A stretch of 64,000 bases of DNA from Aeromonas enteropelogenes (GCF_000819845.1 NZ_CDCG01000034.1:62001-126000); one strand, 5' to 3'; shown: positions 7,974-18,826, numbered from the stretch's first letter. Made by a program: numbers and translations. The notes: a model not told the origin generated them from the letters alone.

Positions 7974-9350
7974 TTATTCCCCCTGATTCGCCGAAGCGAA
8001 CAACCGCTCCGCGTAACGGGCCAGGCCGGCGGCGACCGAGCCGAAGTCATCGCCCCCTTCCAGCGGAATAGCCGGGAGCTTCTGGCGGATAAAGCTGGCG
8101 ATCAGCGGCGAGCGGGCGCTGCCGCCGGTGACGAAGATGCGATCCGGCTGTACGCCGGCGGCGGCGATGGCCTCATCCATCAGCTCGCCGATCTTCTCCA
8201 GCAGCGGCGCCGAGGCGCAGGCCAGCTGCTCGCGATTGAGTTCTGCTGCCAGACCTCGCTCCAGCTCGTCCAGGGATTGGCGGTTCAGATCCTGCTCCGA
8301 GAGGGCGATCTTGCCCTGTTCGGCGCGCCACACCAGCTGGTGGCTCAGTTTGTGGGCCCGCAGGTTGGCAAGGCGCGATAGCTTGCTGCCGGGCTGGCTG
8401 TCGAGCTGCAGATCCTGCAGCTGGCGGGCGGTATCCAGGCTGTAGAAGCGGCTCTGGGCGCTGACGTCGTTGATAGCGGCCGCGTCCCAGAACAGGGGGT
8501 GGGGCAGCGGCTTGCCGGTCTTGAGGGTCTCGTGCATGCCGAGCAGTGGCATCATGCCTTCCACCGTCAGGCGGATGTCGAAGTCGTTGCCGCCGATGCG
8601 CTGGCCGCTGTGGCCGAGCAGATCGCCGCTGCGATCCAGCTGGTCGCGGTAACTCGGGCCCATGCGCAGCATGGAGCAGTCTGTGGTACCGCCGCCGATA
8701 TCCACCACCAGTACCACGGAATCTTCGGTGAGGCGCGCCTCGAATTCGAAACCGGCCGCCACCGGCTCGTAGAGAAATTCCACCTGCTCGAACCCGGCGA
8801 GGCGGGCCGCCTCGGTCAGGATGGCGATGGCCTGGCGGTTGCTTTCTTCCCCCGCCAGCCCCTGGAAGTTGACCGGGCGGCCGATCACCGCCTGGCGGAT
8901 GGGGGCTCCGATCTGCTGCTCCGCCTGCTGGCGAACGTGCAGCATCATGGCGCAGACGATGTCTTCAAACAGGGCAATCTGGGGGGCCTTGAGACCATAG
9001 GCACCGAGAAAGGATTTCGGCGACTTGATGTAATAGCCCTCGTCCGGCTCTTCCAGATAGCGTTCCAGCGCCGCGGTGCCGAAGCTGAGCTCGTCGATCA
9101 GCCCCTCTTCCCGCATCTGGCGGCGCACGCTCTGGGCCCGGGTCACTACGGGGCCGCGCAGCTTGAGGTATTCCGCCTGACGGGTCGGGGCCAGCCCTTC
9201 GGCCAGCAGACCCGCGATGGCATCCCGATGGGGGGCGTGCAGGGTGGAGGGGAGATAGCGGGAGGCGCCGAGATTGAGCAGCCTGGGGCTGCCTTGCTCC
9301 ATTACGGCAACGGCACAGTTGGAGGTACCGTAATCAAATCCGATAAACAT
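7974..9350 (-). CDS. yegD: Hsp70-family chaperone-like protein YegD
   Basis: This 458-residue protein has only the actin-like ATPase domain of Hsp70 and lacks a DnaK-type substrate-binding domain. The phosphate-1 loop is GFDYGTSNCAVAV at the N-terminus. Phosphate-2 is VVDIGGGTTDCS and the adenosine motif is FVTGGSARSPL. KSPKSFLGAYGLK and IGRPVNFQGL match E. coli YegD (450 residues) closely. Its client and function are not established. It is preceded by ldhA on the same strand with a 94-base gap that contains a GC-rich hairpin. Confidence 0.93.
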   Translation of the reverse strand: MFIGFDYGTSNCAVAVMEQGSPRLLNLGASRYLPSTLHAPHRDAIAGLLAEGLAPTRQAEYLKLRGPVVTRAQSVRRQMREEGLIDELSFGTAALERYLEEPDEGYYIKSPKSFLGAYGLKAPQIALFEDIVCAMMLHVRQQAEQQIGAPIRQAVIGRPVNFQGLAGEESNRQAIAILTEAARLAGFEQVEFLYEPVAAGFEFEARLTEDSVVLVVDIGGGTTDCSMLRMGPSYRDQLDRSGDLLGHSGQRIGGNDFDIRLTVEGMMPLLGMHETLKTGKPLPHPLFWDAAAINDVSAQSRFYSLDTARQLQDLQLDSQPGSKLSRLANLRAHKLSHQLVWRAEQGKIALSEQDLNRQSLDELERGLAAELNREQLACASAPLLEKIGELMDEAIAAAGVQPDRIFVTGGSARSPLIASFIRQKLPAIPLEGGDDFGSVAAGLARYAERLFASANQGE

Positions 9351-9397
9351 GGGCAGCCAGACTCCTGAATAAAAAAGGGGGGCTAGCCTACCCGATG

Positions 9398-9421
9398 GCG
9401 CCGGGTCTCACAACCCGGCGC
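9398..9421 (-). terminator. GC-rich hairpin after ldhA, possible terminator
   Basis: GCGCCGGGT (9398-9406) pairs with ACCCGGCGC (9413-9421) about 24 bases past the ldhA stop. No T-run follows on the minus strand, so it may stabilise the message end rather than terminate. Confidence 0.4.
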
Positions 9422-9444
9422 AGGGTGAAGAAAGGGGTTATCCC

Positions 9445-10434
9445 TTACTCCACCTCGTTGTCGCAGTGACCCTGGCCGTCGAGCGCCCGGATGTTGCTGA
9501 GGGTGGTATCGGCGATGGCGTGCAGCGCCTCGCGGGTCAAGAAGGCCTGGTGGCCGGTGAACAATACGTTGTGGCAGGCCGACAGACGGCGGAACACGTC
9601 ATCGGTGATCACCTCGTTGGACTTGTCGGCGAAGAAGAGATCTTCCTCTTCCTCGTAGACGTCCAGCCCCAGGGCGCCGATGCGGGCGGTCTTGAGTGCC
9701 TCGATGGCGGCGTTGGAGTCGAGCAGGCCGCCACGGCTGGTGTTGATGATCATCACCCCGTCCTTCATCTTGTCGAACGCCTCCTTGTTCAGCAGGTGGT
9801 AGTTCTCCTTGAACAGCGGGCAGTGCAGGCTGATGACGTCGGACTGGCGGAACAGGGTGTCGAGATCCACGTACTCGGCCCCCAGATCGAGTGCCGCCTG
9901 GTTCTGGTACGGGTCGCTTACCAGCAGCCGCATACCGAACCCCTTGAGGATGCGCAGGGTGGCGATGCCGATCTTGCCGGTGCCTATGATGCCGGCAGTG
10001 CGGCCGTGCATGTTGAAGCCGACCAGCCCCTCCAGCGAGAAGTTGGCGTCGCGGGTGCGCTGATAGGCCTTATGGATACGGCGGTTGAGGGTCATCATCA
10101 GCCCCACCGCGTGCTCGGCCACCGCCTCCGGCGAGTAGGCCGGTACCCGCACTACCTTCATCCCCAGCTCCCTGGCGGCAGCCAGATCAACATTGTTGTA
10201 GCCGGCGCAGCGCAGGGCGATGACCTTGGTGCCGTTGGCGGCCAGCTCGGTCAAGACTTCGCGATCCGCATCGTCGTTGACGAACAGGCAGACGACCGGG
10301 AAGCCGTGAGCCAATCGGGCCGTCTTGGCCTCCAGACGAACATCGAAAAACTCCAGGTTGAAGCCGTACTGGCTGTTGGCCTGGTTGAAATGCTCTTTGT
10401 CATAGCTCTTGCTGCTGAAAACGGCGACTTTCAT
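9445..10434 (-). CDS. ldhA: Fermentative D-lactate dehydrogenase LdhA
   Basis: This enzyme reduces pyruvate to D-lactate with NADH during fermentation. At 329 residues it has exactly the length of E. coli LdhA. The Rossmann motif is GTGKIG at 151-156. The catalytic set of the D-2-hydroxyacid dehydrogenase family is present: Arg234 in NTSRGG, a Glu in EEEED near 263, and His295 in GHQAF. VRVPAYSPEAVAEHA and RIHKAYQRTRDANFSL are near-identical to the E. coli protein. A CRP-like palindrome lies about 44 bases upstream of the start. Confidence 0.97.
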   Translation of the reverse strand: MKVAVFSSKSYDKEHFNQANSQYGFNLEFFDVRLEAKTARLAHGFPVVCLFVNDDADREVLTELAANGTKVIALRCAGYNNVDLAAARELGMKVVRVPAYSPEAVAEHAVGLMMTLNRRIHKAYQRTRDANFSLEGLVGFNMHGRTAGIIGTGKIGIATLRILKGFGMRLLVSDPYQNQAALDLGAEYVDLDTLFRQSDVISLHCPLFKENYHLLNKEAFDKMKDGVMIINTSRGGLLDSNAAIEALKTARIGALGLDVYEEEEDLFFADKSNEVITDDVFRRLSACHNVLFTGHQAFLTREALHAIADTTLSNIRALDGQGHCDNEVE

Positions 10435-10477
10435 GTTGGAACTCCGTATCGGTTGATGGCGTCACGTTACTACAAAC

Positions 10478-10493
10478 CGTGATCCTGATCACC
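10478..10493 (-). promoter_or_regulatory. CRP-like site upstream of ldhA
   Basis: GTGA and TCAC half-sites are separated by six bases (GTGATCCTGATCAC), matching the core of the CRP consensus. The flanking bases are C/C rather than T/A. It lies in the 76-base gap between ldhA and the SDR gene. Confidence 0.45.
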
Positions 10494-10510
10494 ATGCCCG
10501 CATGGCGTAC

Positions 10511-11191
10511 TCACTCCAGCTCGAACGGCGGCCGGAAGGTCATCTCGTGGACGATCACGTCCGCCGGCAGGTCAAGCAGGGTGGTGATGGTGGTGGCCAC
10601 GCTGGCGGGTTGCATGTAGTGAGGCTTGGCCTCGACCCGAAACGGGGTATCGACGCCGCCCGGGTAGAGGGTCGAGACCTTGATACCGTGGGGCTGGGCC
10701 TCCTTCATCATCACCTGGCTCAGGCTCGCCAGGCCGCTCTTCATGGTGCTGTAGATGCCCATGGGGGTGGGGTGGCGCAGGGCGCAGGTGCTCACCACGT
10801 TGATGATGTAACCGCTGCCGCGCGGGATCATCTCGCGCAGGGCCTCGCGTCCGAGCAGATAGGGGGCGCGCAGGTTGAGGGCGTACTGCAGCTCGAACTC
10901 TTCCAGCGTGGTGTCGGCGATCGGCGCCTTGCGCGGGTTGGCGCCGGCGTTGTTGATCAGCACATCGACCCGCCCCAGCGCTTCGCGAGCCCGCTGATAG
11001 AGGGCCATGGCCTGCGGGGGATCGGTGAGATCGGCGGTGCTGCCAAGGCAGCCGTTGGCGGCCATCAGCTCGGCCAGGGCTGCCTCATTGCGGCCGGTGG
11101 CATAGACCCGGTAGCCGCGTGCGCACAGGTCGTGCACCAGGGCGTGGCCGATGCCGCTGGTGGCGCCGGTGATCAGAACGGTTTCGTACAT
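10511..11191 (-). CDS. Short-chain dehydrogenase/reductase
   Basis: This 226-residue classical SDR binds NAD(P) through TGATSGIG at residues 8-15, has the structural NNAG motif, and carries the catalytic Ser in VVSTCA and YSTMK (Tyr-x-x-x-Lys). The substrate cannot be told from sequence. The ATG at 11191 follows AAGGAGG on the minus strand, which settles the start over a longer upstream frame. It begins 19 bases after creA and is probably co-transcribed with it. Confidence 0.88.
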   Translation of the reverse strand: MYETVLITGATSGIGHALVHDLCARGYRVYATGRNEAALAELMAANGCLGSTADLTDPPQAMALYQRAREALGRVDVLINNAGANPRKAPIADTTLEEFELQYALNLRAPYLLGREALREMIPRGSGYIINVVSTCALRHPTPMGIYSTMKSGLASLSQVMMKEAQPHGIKVSTLYPGGVDTPFRVEAKPHYMQPASVATTITTLLDLPADVIVHEMTFRPPFELE

Positions 11192-11210
11192 GCTTGCCTC
11201 CTTGCGGGGA

Positions 11211-11678
11211 TCAGCCCCAGGGCATGATGGGCACAGCGCTGACGGCGCTCTTGTAGGAGCCGTCCACCAGCTTGGTGCTGTAGGTGAGATAGACCAGCGC
11301 ATTGCGCTTCTGGTCGTAAAAGCGCACCACCTTCTGTTCCTTGAACACCAGGGAGGTGCTGACGTCGAATACCTCTTCCCCCGCCTTCAGCTTCTCGGGC
11401 AGGGTGATGGGGCCGATCTGGTGGCAGGAGAGGGAGGCGTGGGACGGATCTTCCGCCAGACCCAGCCCGCCCTTGACGCCGCCGGTCTTGGGACGTGCCA
11501 GATAGCAGGCGATGCCGTCGATCCTGGGGTCATCGAACGCCTCCACCAGGATCTTGTGGTTGGGGCCGAGCAGCTTGAACGAGGTGCTTACCTCGCCGAC
11601 GGGGTCGGCCTTGTCGGCGAGGGCCGGCATGGCCAGCAGGCAACCCGCCAGCAGCAGGCTCATCTTGGTCTTTTGCAT
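11211..11678 (-). CDS. creA: CreA family periplasmic protein
   Basis: This 155-residue protein has an N-terminal signal peptide cleaved after PALA and a CreA domain. HKILVEAFDDPRIDGIACY, KTGGVKGGLGLAED and VVRFYDQKRNALVYL match E. coli CreA (157 residues) closely. In E. coli the gene precedes creBCD, which is not present here. Two Cys residues (Cys58 and Cys84 by eye) may form a disulfide. Its function is unknown. Confidence 0.93.
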   Translation of the reverse strand: MQKTKMSLLLAGCLLAMPALADKADPVGEVSTSFKLLGPNHKILVEAFDDPRIDGIACYLARPKTGGVKGGLGLAEDPSHASLSCHQIGPITLPEKLKAGEEVFDVSTSLVFKEQKVVRFYDQKRNALVYLTYSTKLVDGSYKSAVSAVPIMPWG

Positions 11679-11747
11679 ATCAACTCCTGGGCGCGGTGGA
11701 GAGTGGCCAGCCTGGCGTTGGGGCGGCCGCTTGCGACAAACGCCCCT

Positions 11748-12602
11748 TTAGCGGGGCGGATATTGCCAATATTGGGCCGGAATGCGTTGGAGCAAGGGGG
11801 TCATGTCCGGATTATCCAGCTTGATGGTGACCCGCCGATCCAGGTTGGCGCTGGCCAGCGCCTCGCGGATCCTGGGGTTCTCATTGAAGAACTTCATGAA
11901 GCTGCCGTCGGCGTAGGCCCGCTCCAACCCGGTCTGGATCGCCTTGGCCAGCTTGGGATTGTAGGGACTGACGAAGAAGAACTGGGCGAAGGGGTAGCGC
12001 AGCAGCAGGTGTTGCTCGATGGCGAGGCGGGGATATTGCTCGGCCAGTTCGCCATGCTCGGCGAAGATCTCCACCAGGCTGCGGGGGAAGAAGTCCACCT
12101 TGTCGCCGTCATTGATGAGGCGGAACAGGTTGCTGTAGCGACCCGAATAGGTAGGGATGCCGGCATTCTCCAGGATCCTGTTGTCGGCCCAGCCGACACC
12201 CTGCAATGCCTTCATCTGCTTGAGATCGGCCAGGGTGTTGACCTGGTTGAACTTCTCCTGGGCATCTTGGTGGATGAACGACAGGCGCAGCCCTTCCAGC
12301 CCGCGAAACAGCGGGATCGGGATGGCGATGAGGGCGGATTCGAGAGCACTGGAGGTACCCATCCAGAACACATTGATCTTCTTGCCCTTGACCAGCTGCT
12401 GCTGCAGGGTGAACTGGTTGAGATCGAGTTCGACGGGGTCGATGCGAAAGGGTTGTCCGGAGCGGGTCAGGGCCAGTTCCAGCAGCTTGATCTGGTACTC
12501 CTGATCCAGGCTGTTGATGGGCCGGCTGGGGATCTTGACCTGCAGAACCTGTGCTTGTGCCAGCAGGGGCAGACACAAGCACAGCTTGATGAGCCATTTC
12601 AC
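11748..12602 (-). CDS. Periplasmic substrate-binding-like protein
   Basis: This 284-residue protein has a signal peptide (VKWLIKLCLCLPLLAQA) and resembles bacterial extracellular solute-binding proteins of family 3, with YQIKLLELALTRSGQPF near the N-terminus and FARSL/YPRLAIEQHLLLRYPFAQFFFVSP in the middle. No permease or ATPase is adjacent, so it may not be part of a transporter and could feed a sensor. The start is the GTG at 12602, preceded by GAGGAG; the longer ATG frame from 12713 has no ribosome site and would bury the signal. Confidence 0.72.
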   Translation of the reverse strand: MKWLIKLCLCLPLLAQAQVLQVKIPSRPINSLDQEYQIKLLELALTRSGQPFRIDPVELDLNQFTLQQQLVKGKKINVFWMGTSSALESALIAIPIPLFRGLEGLRLSFIHQDAQEKFNQVNTLADLKQMKALQGVGWADNRILENAGIPTYSGRYSNLFRLINDGDKVDFFPRSLVEIFAEHGELAEQYPRLAIEQHLLLRYPFAQFFFVSPYNPKLAKAIQTGLERAYADGSFMKFFNENPRIREALASANLDRRVTIKLDNPDMTPLLQRIPAQYWQYPPR

Positions 12603-12785
12603 TCTCTGTTCTCCTCTAGAATCCGGGGCTAGCCCGGAGTCTATCAGAACTTCTCCGCGATCTTGTGGCGAAGTCATGAGCAAGGCGTGTTCGCCGTCAG
12701 GCTCGCGGTTCATCGAGATGAACCGGATACCTTGGGCCGTGCAGCCTGCCCGCGATTCACCGCGGATCGCGACGGTCTACAGAGA

Positions 12786-13172
12786 TCAGGCGACGCGGCG
12801 GAATACGTGAGTGTCGTTGAATTCCTTGGTGCTCTGGCACTCGACGCAGAAACGGGATTCTGGACGAGCCTGCAACCGCTTGAGAGAGATCTCGTCACCG
12901 CAGGATTCGCAGTAGCCGAAATCTCCTTCGCTGATGCGCTTCAACGCGCCACGCAGTTTGCGCAGGTGCAGTTTGTCGTGCTCGATGCGGTTCAGCTCCA
13001 GACGGCGGGCCTCCTCGATGCTGGCACGGTCAATTTCATCAGCCATCTCGTTGGTATCGGTGGCGATGGCCTGGCTGGCCTGGGAGTTGAGGCGTTCCTC
13101 GAGCTCGACGATCTGTTGCTCGATCTGCCCCTTGTAAAAGGCCAGTTGGTCTTCAGTCATGAAATCACACAT
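12786..13172 (-). CDS. DksA/TraR-family zinc-finger protein
   Basis: This protein of up to 128 residues has the DksA layout. An N-terminal coiled coil (about 10-85) is followed by a C4 zinc finger, CESCGDEI...CVEC, near 88-113. The tip acidic motif DEIDRAS is kept, as in proteins that reach into the RNA polymerase secondary channel and respond to ppGpp. At this length it is shorter than E. coli DksA (151), so it is more likely a paralogue than the main DksA. The start could be 13172 or the ATG at 13160, and neither has a clear ribosome site. It is divergent from the polyamine operon. Confidence 0.85.
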   Translation of the reverse strand: MCDFMTEDQLAFYKGQIEQQIVELEERLNSQASQAIATDTNEMADEIDRASIEEARRLELNRIEHDKLHLRKLRGALKRISEGDFGYCESCGDEISLKRLQARPESRFCVECQSTKEFNDTHVFRRVA

Positions 13173-13257
13173 ACGATTTACTACCAGTCAGTTTACTAAC
13201 CCAATTATCCCTGTTTATGGGGGCTGTCTGCCTGCAGACCAAGCCCTTGTGTCTGAT

Positions 13258-13276
13258 TTGCACCCGAATCGTGCAA
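13258..13276 (+). promoter_or_regulatory. NtrC-like binding site
   Basis: TTGCAC and GTGCAA are separated by seven bases, the same arm sequence and spacing as the NtrC consensus TGCAC-N7-GTGCA. It lies about 170-190 bases upstream of the start of transcription predicted from the sigma-54 promoter, a normal distance for an enhancer. Confidence 0.65.
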
Positions 13277-13417
13277 GAGAGTGCAAATCAGGGCGGGCCT
13301 TGTACCAAAAAAATGCAGCCAAGCAAAGCAAATGGGACAAGGATTGTGCGCCCTTGCAAAGAAAAGCCCATTCGGACCACTGTTCGGCCGGGTTCTGTCG
13401 CGTCCTGAAACCCCTGT

Positions 13418-13434
13418 TGGCACTGGCTTTGCAA
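13418..13434 (+). promoter_or_regulatory. Sigma-54 (RpoN) promoter of the polyamine operon
   Basis: TTGGCACTGGCTTTGCAA has the -24 GG (13419-13420) and -12 GC (13431-13432) exactly ten bases apart, and the TGGCAC and TTGC blocks match the sigma-54 consensus. Transcription would begin near 13444, leaving a leader of about 190 bases before the puuA-like ATG at 13638. Confidence 0.75.
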
Positions 13435-13578
13435 TGAGCTGAGTCCGGGATGAAGTGTTTAGTATTTGGTGCCGTCTTGGTCATTATATGCACCGATATT
13501 TATATTTTTTTAAACAGTTCACCTTGACATTGCCCTTGATGGCGGGCTTTTATGGTGATGTTGATTACAATTTGATAA

Positions 13579-13608
13579 CAAGGGTGTTCCATATATTAGA
13601 CACCCTTG
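13579..13608 (+). repeat. 9-base perfect inverted repeat in the operon leader
   Basis: CAAGGGTGT (13579-13587) and ACACCCTTG (13600-13608) are perfect complements around a 12-base AT-rich spacer, 30 bases before the puuA-like start. It could be a repressor operator or an RNA hairpin near the ribosome site. Confidence 0.6.
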
Positions 13609-13637
13609 CCAATGACAATCGAAAGTCGGGGTTTAAC

Positions 13638-14969
13638 ATGGACAGTATCAAAGGCTGGATGGAGAACAATCGCATCACGGAGGTGGAGTGCCTGTTTCCG
13701 GATTTCACCGGCAACGCCCGGGGCAAGATCATCCCAGCCAACAAGTTTCTACGCGAGGGGGGCATGCGCCTGCCCGAGGTCATCTTCACCCAGACGGTAA
13801 CCGGCGAATACCCGGACGATGACAGCATGATCGACCCGCTGGAGCGGGACATGCAGCTCTATCCCGATCCCAACACCATCCGCTTCGTGCCCTGGGCACT
13901 GGAGCCGACCGCCCAGGTGATCCACGACTGCTTCGACGTCAATGGCAAGCTGATCGACATCGCCCCCCGTTCGGTACTGCGCCGGGTTTTGTCATTCTAC
14001 GAGAAGCAGGGCTGGAAGCCGGTGGTGGCGCCCGAGCTGGAATTCTACCTGGTGACTCGCAACGAAGATCCCGACTACCCCCTGGTGCCTCCCGTGGGAC
14101 GCAACGGTCGCCCGGAGACCGCCCGCCAATCGTTCAGCATCGATGCGGTCAACGAATTCGACCCCATCTTCGAGGACATGTACGACTACTGCGAGGCCCA
14201 GGAGCTGGAGGTGGATACCCTGATCCACGAATCCGGCGCCGCCCAGATGGAGATCAACTTCCTGCACGGGGATGCCATCGATCTCGCCGACCAGGTGTTC
14301 CTGTTCAAGCGCACCATGCGGGAAGCGGCTCACCGCCACGGCATCTACGCCACCTTTATGGCCAAGCCGATGAGCAATGAGCCCGGCTCCGCCATGCACA
14401 TCCACCAGAGTCTGGAGGACATGGACGGCCGCAACCTGTTCGGCACCGAGAGCGGCGGCCACTCCGAGCTGTTCATGCACTTCATCGCCGGGCTGCAGAA
14501 ATACACCCCGGCGGTGACCGCCCTGCTGGCGCCGAACGTCAACTCCTACCGCCGTCTCACTTTCGGCGAGAGCGCGCCGCGCAACGTGCAGTGGGGGGTG
14601 GAGAACCGCACCTGCGGGTTGCGGGTGCCCTTCTCCGAGCCCAATGCCCGCCGGGTGGAGAACCGCTTCGCCGGTGCCGATGCCAACCCCTATCTGGCGC
14701 TGGCCGCTACCCTGGCCTGCGGCTATCTCGGCATGATGGAGAAGCTGGACCCGCTGCCCGAGATGAAGTCGAGCGCCTACGAGCTGCCCTACAGCCTGCC
14801 CCGCTCGCTGGAGGAGGCGCTCAGCCATCTCGAGCAATGCGAGCCGATCAAGGAGATGCTGGGCGAGCGCTTCACCCGCGCCTTCGTGGCGGTCAAGCGC
14901 AAGGAATACGAGACCTACTTCGGGGTGATCAGCCGCTGGGAACGGGAATTCCTGCTGCTGAACGTGTGA
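13638..14969 (+). CDS. puuA: Glutamylpolyamine synthetase (PuuA/SpuB type)
   Basis: This 443-residue protein of the glutamine synthetase superfamily ligates glutamate to a polyamine amine with ATP, the first step of the gamma-glutamyl route of putrescine breakdown. Family marks include PELEFYL, MEINFLHGDAI, FMAKPMSNEPGSAMHIHQS, NVNSYRRLTFG, NRTCGLRVP and NRFAGADANPYLA. The Tyr-adenylylation loop of GlnA is missing, as expected. It is closer to pseudomonad SpuB/PauA proteins than to E. coli PuuA, by eye. The start is the ATG at 13638 with a weak GGGG site; longer frames from 13455 run through the promoter region. It heads the polyamine operon. Its exact amine is inferred from context. Confidence 0.85.
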   Translation: MDSIKGWMENNRITEVECLFPDFTGNARGKIIPANKFLREGGMRLPEVIFTQTVTGEYPDDDSMIDPLERDMQLYPDPNTIRFVPWALEPTAQVIHDCFDVNGKLIDIAPRSVLRRVLSFYEKQGWKPVVAPELEFYLVTRNEDPDYPLVPPVGRNGRPETARQSFSIDAVNEFDPIFEDMYDYCEAQELEVDTLIHESGAAQMEINFLHGDAIDLADQVFLFKRTMREAAHRHGIYATFMAKPMSNEPGSAMHIHQSLEDMDGRNLFGTESGGHSELFMHFIAGLQKYTPAVTALLAPNVNSYRRLTFGESAPRNVQWGVENRTCGLRVPFSEPNARRVENRFAGADANPYLALAATLACGYLGMMEKLDPLPEMKSSAYELPYSLPRSLEEALSHLEQCEPIKEMLGERFTRAFVAVKRKEYETYFGVISRWEREFLLLNV

Positions 14970-14972
14970 CCC

Positions 14973-15021
14973 GGATGCGTGCCCGTCACGCATCCCCCCT
15001 GTGGGGAGGCTGAACCTCCCC
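14973..15021 (+). repeat. Two consecutive hairpins between puuA-like gene and spuC
   Basis: GGATGCGTG/CACGCATCC (14973-14995) and GGGGAGG/CCTCCCC (15003-15021) form two strong stems right after the stop codon. Neither has a T-run, so they are more likely message-stabilising or partial attenuators than terminators. Confidence 0.6.
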
Positions 15022-15108
15022 GCTCATATCGAGAGTGCTGGCAGCGCGCCAGCAGCCTCTCGATTCACGAAACAAACCGCTTGAGTCGAAGGAACCGAGG
15101 AGCAAGAA

Positions 15109-16470
15109 ATGCAGCACACCACCCGTGAGTGGCAGCAACTGGATGCCAGCCACCACCTGCATCCCTTTACCGATTTTCAGGCCCTGAACAAGAAGGGCAG
15201 CCGCATCATCACCAAGGCCGATGGCGTCTATCTGGAAGACTCCGACGGCAAGCGCATCCTCGACGGTATGGCGGGGTTGTGGTGCGTCAACATGGGTTAC
15301 GGCCGCCAGGAGCTGGTGGATGCAGCCACCCGCCAGATGCAGCAGCTGCCCTACTACAACCTCTTCTTCCAGACTGCACACCCGCCGGTGATCGAGCTGG
15401 CCACCCTGCTGACCGAGGTGACGCCGGCCCATCTCAATCACGTCTTCTTCACCGGCTCGGGCTCCGAGTGCAATGATACCGTGCTGCGCATGGTACGCCA
15501 CTACTGGGCCAGCAAGGGGCAGCCCGACAAGCAGGTGATCATCAGCCGCCACAACGCCTATCACGGCTCCACCGTGGCGGGGGCGAGCCTTGGCGGCATG
15601 AAGGGCATGCATGCCCAGGGTGGCTTGCCCATCCCCGGCATAGTGCACATCGATCAGCCCTACCACTTCGGCGAGGGACAGGGGATGAGTGCCCACGAGT
15701 TCGGCCTGGAGCGTGCCCGCCAGCTGGAGAAGAAGATCCTGGAGCTGGGGGTGGACAAGGTGGCCGCCTTCATCGGCGAACCGATCCAGGGGGCCGGCGG
15801 CGTCATCATTCCGCCCGACAGCTACTGGCCCGAGATCCAGCGCATCTGCGATCAGTACGGCATCCTGCTCATCGCCGATGAAGTGATCTGCGGGTTTGGC
15901 CGCACCGGCCACTGGTTTGCCAGCGAAGGGTTTGGCATCAAACCGGATCTGATGTGCCTGGCCAAGGGGATCACCTCCGGCTATCTGCCGCTGGGTGCCG
16001 TGATGGTGAGCGATCGGGTCGCCAGGGTGCTGGTGGAGGAGGGGGGCGAGTTCAACCACGGCTTCACCTACTCGGGTCACCCGGTGGCCTGCGCCGTGGC
16101 GGTAGCCAATATCCAGCTTATGCAAAACGAGAGCATAGTTAAGCGAGTGCATGATACTATCGGCCCCTATTTGCAGCGTCGCTGGAGCGAGCTGGCCGAC
16201 CATCCTCTGGTGGGCGAAACTCGCGGCAAAGGCCTGGTGGCCGCGCTGGAAATTGTCCGGGACAAGCAGACCAACCAGCGTTTTCCGGCCGAGGCAAATG
16301 CCGGAATGACGTGTCGGGAATTCTGCTTTAACAATGGCTTGGTGATGAGGGCGGTCGGCGATACCATGATCATATCGCCCCCCTTGGTCATCACCGAGGA
16401 ACAGGTTGATGAATTGGTCAAACTGGCAAGGCTCAGTCTGGATCTGACTGCTGCGAAGCTGAAGGGATAG
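15109..16470 (+). CDS. spuC: Putrescine-pyruvate aminotransferase SpuC
   Basis: This 453-residue class III (PLP) aminotransferase moves the amino group of putrescine or a polyamine to pyruvate, giving 4-aminobutyraldehyde and alanine. It aligns almost end to end with P. aeruginosa SpuC: GLWCVNMGYGRQELV, FFTGSGSECNDTVLRMVRH, YHGSTVAGASLGG, IADEVICGFGRTG and NHGFTYSGHPVACAVA. The PLP lysine is in LAKGITSGYLP. The ATG at 15109 follows a GGAACCGAGGAGCAAG leader with GAGGAG. A GABA/aldehyde dehydrogenase gene is not in the window, so later steps must be encoded elsewhere. Confidence 0.93.
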   Translation: MQHTTREWQQLDASHHLHPFTDFQALNKKGSRIITKADGVYLEDSDGKRILDGMAGLWCVNMGYGRQELVDAATRQMQQLPYYNLFFQTAHPPVIELATLLTEVTPAHLNHVFFTGSGSECNDTVLRMVRHYWASKGQPDKQVIISRHNAYHGSTVAGASLGGMKGMHAQGGLPIPGIVHIDQPYHFGEGQGMSAHEFGLERARQLEKKILELGVDKVAAFIGEPIQGAGGVIIPPDSYWPEIQRICDQYGILLIADEVICGFGRTGHWFASEGFGIKPDLMCLAKGITSGYLPLGAVMVSDRVARVLVEEGGEFNHGFTYSGHPVACAVAVANIQLMQNESIVKRVHDTIGPYLQRRWSELADHPLVGETRGKGLVAALEIVRDKQTNQRFPAEANAGMTCREFCFNNGLVMRAVGDTMIISPPLVITEEQVDELVKLARLSLDLTAAKLKG

Positions 16471-16511
16471 CTGGTGCCAGGCAGGTTGGCATGCGCATAC
16501 AATTTGCTTAG

Positions 16512-17621
<1,110 letters not shown>

Positions 17622-17633
17622 GTGACGAGTGCT

Positions 17634-18826
<1,193 letters not shown>

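Larger units (their letters stand above)
13173..13637. other. Control region between the DksA-like gene and the polyamine operon
   Basis: These 465 bases hold no gene that I can support. They contain an NtrC-like palindrome (13258-13276), a sigma-54 promoter (13418-13434), and a 9-base inverted repeat (13579-13608) in the AT-rich leader. The two halves differ in composition: the left is mixed, and the 13480-13600 part is strikingly AT-rich. Confidence 0.7.
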
